DNA of 8,168 nucleotides from Chloroflexota bacterium (GTDB lineage: Bacteria > Chloroflexota > Anaerolineae > Promineifilales > Promineifilaceae). The stretch spans positions 1 to 8,168 of the forward strand of contig JAAEOP010001017.1 of assembly GCA_024223125.1 (NCBI GenBank), in the 5' to 3' direction. The first letter of the stretch is position 1. Every line of letters begins with the position of its first letter. A program made the translations under genes and the position numbers. This document shows positions 5,660 through 8,168 of this stretch, one piece after another. The notes under the pieces are model-generated. The model did not search any database. It was not told where the DNA came from and saw only the letters and a list, made by a program, of their open reading frames with translations.

Positions 5660-6145
5660 ATGATGGATATTGTTATTCGGGAAGCAACATTGGCAGATCA
5701 GGAAGGGCTGTTTTTATTGTATGCGGAGATTGATGCGCTGCACCATGAAGCGATGCCTGATACTTTTCGCACAACAGAAGAGATTGCCCGGCCGTCTAAC
5801 TTTCTGGTTGAACGGTTGGCTGATGAAAAAATTCATCTCTATGTGGCCGAAGCTGCGGATCGGTTAGCGGGCATGATTCTGCTGAAGCCCAAAACGCAGA
5901 AACACCCGCTGTTTTATACTCAAGATTATCTACATATTTCCACGCTGATTGTGGCCGCCGATTTTCAGGGACAGGGGGTAGCACAATTGTTGCTGAATAC
6001 GGCCGTTACTTTCGCCAAAGAACGGGAATTGACCCAAATCAATTTGAATGTGTACGAGTTTAACCAACGAGCCATCGCCTTTTACGAGAAAGAAGGATTC
6101 AATACCGGTAAACGTGAAATGTGGCTCAATCTTGAGGAGATATGA
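5660..6145 (+). CDS. GNAT-family N-acetyltransferase within the his operon
   Basis: A 161-residue single-domain GNAT acetyltransferase. The acetyl-CoA pyrophosphate loop Q-G-Q-G-V-A is at residues 103-108, preceded by the beta-4 strand (about 93-100, I-S-T-L-I-V) and followed by an amphipathic helix. Motif B, N-L-N-V-Y-E-F-N-x-R-A-I-x-F-Y-x-x-x-G-F, ends near residue 147. The N-terminal I-R-x-A-x-x-x-D pattern is typical of the family. The substrate cannot be read from the sequence; small molecules, peptides or protein N-termini are all possible. ATG 5660 (or the adjacent 5663) follows GGAG; a GTG at 5597 lies inside the palindromic element and is rejected. Its stop overlaps the hisC start by ATGA, so it is translationally coupled to hisC. 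No his pathway step is known to need an acetyltransferase. Confidence 0.88.
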   Translation: MMDIVIREATLADQEGLFLLYAEIDALHHEAMPDTFRTTEEIARPSNFLVERLADEKIHLYVAEAADRLAGMILLKPKTQKHPLFYTQDYLHISTLIVAADFQGQGVAQLLLNTAVTFAKERELTQINLNVYEFNQRAIAFYEKEGFNTGKREMWLNLEEI

Positions 6146-7242
6146 CAAACATCAACAACTTTGTACGCCCAGACATCATCGCCATGAAACCGTACACACC
6201 CATTGTGCCCTTCGAGATATTATCGGTGCGACTCGGACGACGGCCGCATGATATTGTCAAACTAGACGCCAATGAAAACCCATATGGCCCTTCACCGCAG
6301 GCGTTGTCGGCGCTGGCAGCAGGCAAATATTTCCACATCTACCCAGACCCAGAATCGAATGAACTGCGGCAAGCATTAAGCGACTATGTAAATGTGCCCA
6401 AAGAGCGGTTGATGGCTGGCGCGGGAGCGGATGAATTGATTGACCTTGTGCTGCGTGTGGTCTTGGAACCGGGCGATGTGGTGGTAGACTGTCCGCCATC
6501 GTTTGGCATGTATCCGTTTAGCACGGCCGTTAACGCCGGCCAATATAGTCCCATCCCCCGCCAGCCGGATTTTAGTCTGGATGTGGTGGGAATTGAAACG
6601 GCCGTCAAACAACATAACGCCAAAATCATCATCCTCTGCTCCCCTAATAATCCCGACGGCAGTGTGTTAGATGACCACACCCTGCACCGCCTGCTTAAGT
6701 TACCAGTATTACTGTTGCTGGATGAAGCTTACGCCGACTTTGCCGAACTGGACGGCTACCAAAACCATATGCGTTGGGTGTTGGAATATGATAACCTGGT
6801 CGTTTTACGTACCTTTAGCAAACTGGCCGGGCTAGCCGGATTGCGTATCGGTTACGGCGCTTTTCCCGATTGGCTGCTGCCCCATCTGTGGAAAATCAAA
6901 CAGCCCTACAACGTCAATGTAGCTGCCAACATTGCCGCCCTGACTGCTTTGCAAGACCCAACCTGGATGCAAGAAAAGGTACACTTGCTGGTGGCGGAAC
7001 GCGACCGGATGAGTGCAGCCTTAGGTAAAATTGAGTATTTGGAACCGTATCCAAGTTTGGCGAATTTTATTTTGTGTCGGGTTATCGGCCGTCCAGCGCA
7101 TAAACTCAAACGTGACTTAGAACAAGAAGGCATCCTCGTCCGCTACTTCAACAAACCGGGGGTGGACAACTGCATTCGTATCAGTGTCGGCCGTCCACAA
7201 GACACGGATCGATTGCTGGGAATTTTAAAGAAATTGTTATGA
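6142..7242 (+). CDS. hisC: Histidinol-phosphate aminotransferase HisC
   Basis: A 366-residue fold-type I PLP aminotransferase that converts imidazole-acetol phosphate and glutamate to histidinol phosphate and 2-oxoglutarate. The HisC signature DANENPYG is at 42-49, SPNNPDG at 167-173, and the PLP-ring aspartate and tyrosine in DEAY at 194-197. The Schiff-base lysine is K227 (T-F-S-K-L-A-G-L) and R235 in L-R-I-G-Y contacts the cofactor phosphate. The substrate-binding arginine near the C-terminus lies in C-I-R-I-S-V-G. GAGGAG (6134-6139) precedes the ATG closely. The start overlaps the GNAT stop by ATGA, and its own stop overlaps hisB in the same way. Some HisC homologues act on aromatic amino acids, but the hisB neighbour supports the histidine role. 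Confidence 0.95.
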   Translation: MTNINNFVRPDIIAMKPYTPIVPFEILSVRLGRRPHDIVKLDANENPYGPSPQALSALAAGKYFHIYPDPESNELRQALSDYVNVPKERLMAGAGADELIDLVLRVVLEPGDVVVDCPPSFGMYPFSTAVNAGQYSPIPRQPDFSLDVVGIETAVKQHNAKIIILCSPNNPDGSVLDDHTLHRLLKLPVLLLLDEAYADFAELDGYQNHMRWVLEYDNLVVLRTFSKLAGLAGLRIGYGAFPDWLLPHLWKIKQPYNVNVAANIAALTALQDPTWMQEKVHLLVAERDRMSAALGKIEYLEPYPSLANFILCRVIGRPAHKLKRDLEQEGILVRYFNKPGVDNCIRISVGRPQDTDRLLGILKKLL

Positions 7243-7826
7243 ATAGAAAAGCAACAATTCACCGCCAAACATCAGAAACAGATATTCAAATTGAGTTGAA
7301 TTTGGATGGTTCCGGGCAGCATGAGATTAGTACGGGTGTAGGGTTTTTGGATCATATGCTCACGGCCGTCGCCGTCCACGGCCTCTTTGATTTGAAGGTA
7401 ACGGCAAAAGGGGATTTGCACATTGACAGCCACCACACTATCGAAGACACAGCCATCGTTTTAGGCAAAGCGTTTGACCAGGCATTGGGCGACCGTAAAG
7501 GAATTAACCGGGTGGGTCATGCGTATGTGCCTATGGATGAGGCATTGGGGTTTGTGGCGTTGGATGTGAGCGGACGGCCGTATACCATCTTCCACGCCGC
7601 CTGGGCCACTCCCGCCATCGGCCAATTCCCCACCGACCTCGTGCAGCACTTTTTTGAGACATTTGCCGTCCATACCCGGTTGACCATACATGCAAAGAGT
7701 GACGGCCGTAACGACCACCACAAAGCGGAAGCGTTATTCAAAGCATTGACACGGGCGCTGCGAACGGCCGTAGACATTGACCTGCGTAGAACCAATATCA
7801 CTTCAACAAAAGGAACTTTGACATAA
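7239..7826 (+). CDS. hisB: Imidazoleglycerol-phosphate dehydratase HisB
   Basis: A 195-residue monofunctional dehydratase that converts imidazoleglycerol phosphate to imidazole-acetol phosphate, the substrate of HisC. The metal-binding H-x-x-E type motifs are present: G-F-L-D-H-M-L near residue 35, HHTIED at 65-70 and N-D-H-H-K-A-E at 158-164. The central M-D-E-A-L motif and terminal S-T-K-G-T-L are family features. There is no N-terminal HAD phosphatase domain, unlike the bifunctional enterobacterial enzyme, so a separate histidinol-phosphatase is needed elsewhere. The start overlaps hisC by ATGA with no good Shine-Dalgarno, indicating translational coupling. hisB is the last his gene here; hisH, hisA, hisF and hisI do not follow. 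Confidence 0.96.
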   Translation: MNRKATIHRQTSETDIQIELNLDGSGQHEISTGVGFLDHMLTAVAVHGLFDLKVTAKGDLHIDSHHTIEDTAIVLGKAFDQALGDRKGINRVGHAYVPMDEALGFVALDVSGRPYTIFHAAWATPAIGQFPTDLVQHFFETFAVHTRLTIHAKSDGRNDHHKAEALFKALTRALRTAVDIDLRRTNITSTKGTLT

Positions 7827-7933
7827 TAGGAACGTCCATAGTGTTTATAAGAGTAGAAAGTTCTTTTAAGGGGCGAATACAATGAGCGAACCTATTAATA
7901 ATTCGTTACTACTTTGACAATGTTAGATTCAAG

Positions 7934-7954
7934 GGCTGAGAGCCTTTCTCAGCC
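7934..7954. repeat. 8-base perfect inverted repeat
   Basis: GGCTGAGA (7934-7941) and TCTCAGCC (7947-7954) around a five-base loop. It is G+C-rich like a terminator stem but no T-run follows on either strand. It may end convergent transcripts from hisB or the minus-strand gene in a factor-dependent way; this is inference. Confidence 0.45.
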
Positions 7955-7976
7955 GAGATTTGCGAGAACGAGTACG

Positions 7977-7997
7977 GTTATCAAGATGTTTGATAAC
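7977..7997. repeat. 8-base perfect inverted repeat
   Basis: GTTATCAA (7977-7984) and TTGATAAC (7990-7997) around a five-base loop, 22 bases after the previous hairpin. A+T-rich with no T-run. Possibly a protein-binding site or part of decayed element ends. Confidence 0.4.
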
Positions 7998-8024
7998 TAA
8001 CTTGGCTGCTTGATGCGGCGTTAA

Positions 8025-8168
8025 TTACGGTAAAGGCATTGTTGCCCGCAATAATTCCCGCATATTAGCTACGGATAGCGCGGGTAACACATCCGTTTCG
8101 TACATTTCCAATAATTCTGGGTCACGCTCATATTTTTGCGCCCACTCAAGCCTGGTTTCGGTAACAAA
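8025..8168 (-). CDS. C-terminal fragment of an unidentified protein
   Basis: On the minus strand the frame is open from the window edge (8168) to a TAA at 8025-8027, giving 47 residues with the start outside the window. The fragment is charged and helical-looking: W-A-Q-K-Y-E-R-D-P-E-L-L-E, then Y-E-T-D-V-L-P-A-L, ending in M-R-E-L-L-R-A-T-M-P-L-P. I recognise no family. It has no cysteines, signal or membrane segment in the visible part. Codon use looks coding, but with so little visible a chance frame cannot be excluded. It would converge on the his operon. Confidence 0.5.
   Translation of the reverse strand, partial: FVTETRLEWAQKYERDPELLEMYETDVLPALSVANMRELLRATMPLP

Larger units (their letters stand above)
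593..7770. repeat. Dispersed palindrome CGGCCG / ACGGCCGT, 37 copies
   Basis: I counted 37 CGGCCG hexamers by reading, first at 593-598 and last at 7765-7770. About two are expected in random sequence of this length with even base use. Fourteen are the full ACGGCCGT (for example 2476, 2596, 3356, 3580, 3767, 4351, 5086, 6000, 6524, 6599, 7363, 7575, 7703 and 7765, each given by its inner CGGCCG). All 37 lie within called genes. By codon phase they encode Arg-Pro (10), Gly-Arg (10) and x-Ala-x such as Thr-Ala-Val (17), so the constraint is on DNA rather than protein. Confidence 0.9.
7827..8024. other. Non-coding or decayed region after the his operon
   Basis: No intact gene is visible. AAAAGGAACTTT (7808-7819, in the hisB end) can pair imperfectly with AAAGTTCTTTT (7857-7867), a weak terminator candidate. 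An 11-codon frame (7882-7917) has a good Shine-Dalgarno (AAGGGG, 7868-7873). Past two nearby stops the same frame is open at 7927-8013 for 28 arginine-rich residues, which may be a broken gene. Two hairpins follow. There are no CGGCCG copies, unlike the genes upstream. Confidence 0.5.

Noticed and set aside
7517..7882. 121-codon minus-strand frame opposite hisB, and other long frames opposite obgE, hisD and hisC
   Set aside because: They lie antisense to clear enzymes, have no family features or Shine-Dalgarno, and follow from the codon use of the real genes.
7914..7919. Promoter with a perfect TTGACA -35
   Set aside because: No -10-like hexamer lies 16-18 bases downstream (that position reads G+C-rich hairpin), and no gene follows on that strand.

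Overview
The window is ordinary bacterial chromosome of balanced base composition. It reads most like a member of the Chloroflexota (Anaerolineae/Caldilineae type). That assignment is an inference from the gene order, the cysteine-rich DUF177 protein and the dispersed repeat vocabulary; no rRNA or other marker is present to settle it.

Layout. Positions 171-2642 hold a rightward housekeeping group: a DUF177/YceD protein, the ribosome-assembly GTPase ObgE and the NAD-biosynthesis enzyme NadD. A 63-residue zinc-ribbon-like protein (2649-2840) lies on the minus strand, tail to tail with nadD. A 353-base gap (2841-3193) separates it from a rightward histidine operon: hisG, hisD, a GNAT acetyltransferase, hisC and hisB (3194-7826). 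hisG/hisD are 10 bases apart, and GNAT/hisC and hisC/hisB overlap by ATGA. After hisB there are about 200 bases of non-coding or decayed sequence, then the C-terminal end of a minus-strand gene running off the window.

The most interesting find is in the 2841-3193 gap. It contains a 26-codon open frame (2949-3029) encoding three His in five residues (H-S-H-Y-H), followed by a strong intrinsic terminator (3068-3099). A 14-base segment overlapping the leader stop codon (3018-3031) can pair at 12 of 14 positions with the terminator (3075-3088). A 6-base segment just before the His codons (2982-2987) can pair with the middle of that same segment. This is the four-segment logic of ribosome-mediated attenuation, placed directly in front of hisG. 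I believe it is a histidine-responsive attenuator, read by hand and not folded computationally.

The second signal is a heavily over-represented DNA palindrome, CGGCCG (37 copies in 8.2 kb, 14 of them the full ACGGCCGT). It occurs in all three codon phases and, in this window, only inside genes, resembling the HIP1 phenomenon of cyanobacteria. Two other dispersed elements are visible: tracts of GAGATT units that supply stop codons and Shine-Dalgarno sequences at the hisG/hisD and hisD/GNAT junctions, and a 92-base imperfect palindrome between hisD and the GNAT gene.

The his genes here cover the first step (HisG), dehydration of imidazoleglycerol phosphate (HisB), transamination (HisC) and the final oxidation (HisD). 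hisA, hisF, hisH, hisI/hisE and the histidinol-phosphatase are not in the window, so the pathway is split over more than one locus.
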